Assembly (NCBI GenBank): GCA_944358225.1
Contig: CALVQP010000029.1
Span: 1 to 14,783 of the forward strand
Direction: 5' to 3'
Length of the DNA stretch: 14,783 nucleotides
Source: an uncultured Bacilli bacterium
GTDB lineage: Bacteria > Bacillota_I > Bacilli_A > RF39 > UBA660
Position 1 is the stretch's first letter, and each line of letters starts with the position of its first letter. Of the stretch, positions 14,686-14,783 are shown in pieces. The notes below the pieces were generated by a model that was given only the letters and a program-made list of their open reading frames with translations, had not been told where the DNA came from and did no database searches. The position numbers were made by a program, and so were the translations under genes.

Positions 14686-14715
14686 TTGACAAAAAAACGG
14701 GGGGGAGGTTACTAT
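14686..14715 (+). promoter_or_regulatory. Promoter with homopolymer-rich spacer
   Basis: A perfect -35 TTGACA (14686-14691) is 18 bases from TACTAT (14710-14715), a 4-of-6 -10 match; TATAGA at 14713-14718 is a weaker alternative. The spacer consists of a run of A (A7 counting the last -35 base), C, a run of seven G (14699-14705), then AGGT. The start point would be near 14722. Confidence 0.65.
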
Positions 14716-14748
14716 AGAAATATGTAAAGTAGGAGAGTGCATATATCT

Positions 14749-14783
14749 ATGAAAGTAAAAGTAAATAAAAATGTAATAGTAAT
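14749..14783 (+). CDS. Start of an unidentified gene, 3'-partial
   Basis: Only about 11 codons are in the window (MKVKVNKNVIV), too few to identify. ATG 14749 is preceded by AGGAGAG (14731-14737) at about 11 bases, a little far. An in-frame GTG at 14737 would overlap that site. A clear promoter and the terminator upstream indicate an independent transcription unit. Confidence 0.5.
   Translation, partial: MKVKVNKNVIV

Noticed and set aside
14722..14727. Second ATG-TAA pair upstream of the last gene
   Set aside because: It is in frame with ATG 14749 but has no well-spaced Shine-Dalgarno and would sit at the predicted transcript start; probably chance.

Overview
The window looks like chromosomal DNA of a very AT-rich low-GC Gram-positive bacterium of the Bacilli/Mollicutes neighbourhood, perhaps one of the uncultured gut Bacilli lineages. 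The evidence is the strong A/T bias, Shine-Dalgarno sequences of the AAGGAGGT/AGGTGAT type, TTGACA/TATAAT promoters, and the Firmicutes-style order comEA-comEC-holA and ruvA-ruvB-queA. TGA is used as a stop (trmD overlap with rimM, ruvB end) and Trp is read from TGG, so the code is the standard bacterial one rather than the Mycoplasma one. The taxonomic placement is an inference and is not firm. Every supported gene is on the + strand.

Region 1 (1-5148) is the unusual part. A long open frame that enters from the left edge encodes a protein made of about 100-residue tandem repeats (eight full units plus the end of a ninth) and a non-repeat tail. Three bases after its stop starts a 665-residue sigma-70 factor. 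The sigma factor has a SigA-like regions 2-3-4 core but carries about 160 extra residues before it and about 275 after it. Its C-terminal extension seems to hold one diverged copy of the same repeat followed by a tail like that of the repeat protein. The two proteins therefore look related and co-expressed. I do not recognise this pair as a described system.

Region 2 (5149-6882) is a translation-maintenance block: a good promoter, rimM (ribosome maturation), trmD (tRNA m1G37 methyltransferase, ATGA overlap) and a conserved-looking helical protein of unknown function. The usual partners rpsP and rplS are not adjacent. Region 3 (6883-9701) is the DNA-uptake pair comEA/comEC, closed by a clear intrinsic terminator. 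Region 4 (9689-13299) holds holA (DNA polymerase III delta), ruvA and ruvB (Holliday-junction branch migration) and queA (queuosine synthesis), with promoters directly in front of holA and ruvA. Region 5 (13300-14635) is a membrane-anchored M23 (LytM-type) peptidase whose start is irregular: ATG followed at once by TAA in the same frame, with ATA as the best-placed start. A strong terminator follows. Region 6 (14686-14783) has a promoter whose spacer contains A and G homopolymers, and the first codons of a gene that runs off the right edge.

Together the genes from rimM to queA form an ordinary housekeeping/competence/recombination neighbourhood. The repeat-protein/sigma pair at the left is the candidate new system, and the odd start and homopolymer promoter at the right are candidates for unusual or switchable expression. 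No tRNA, rRNA, CRISPR array, transposase or phage gene was seen. There is no gene-free stretch longer than about 130 bases.
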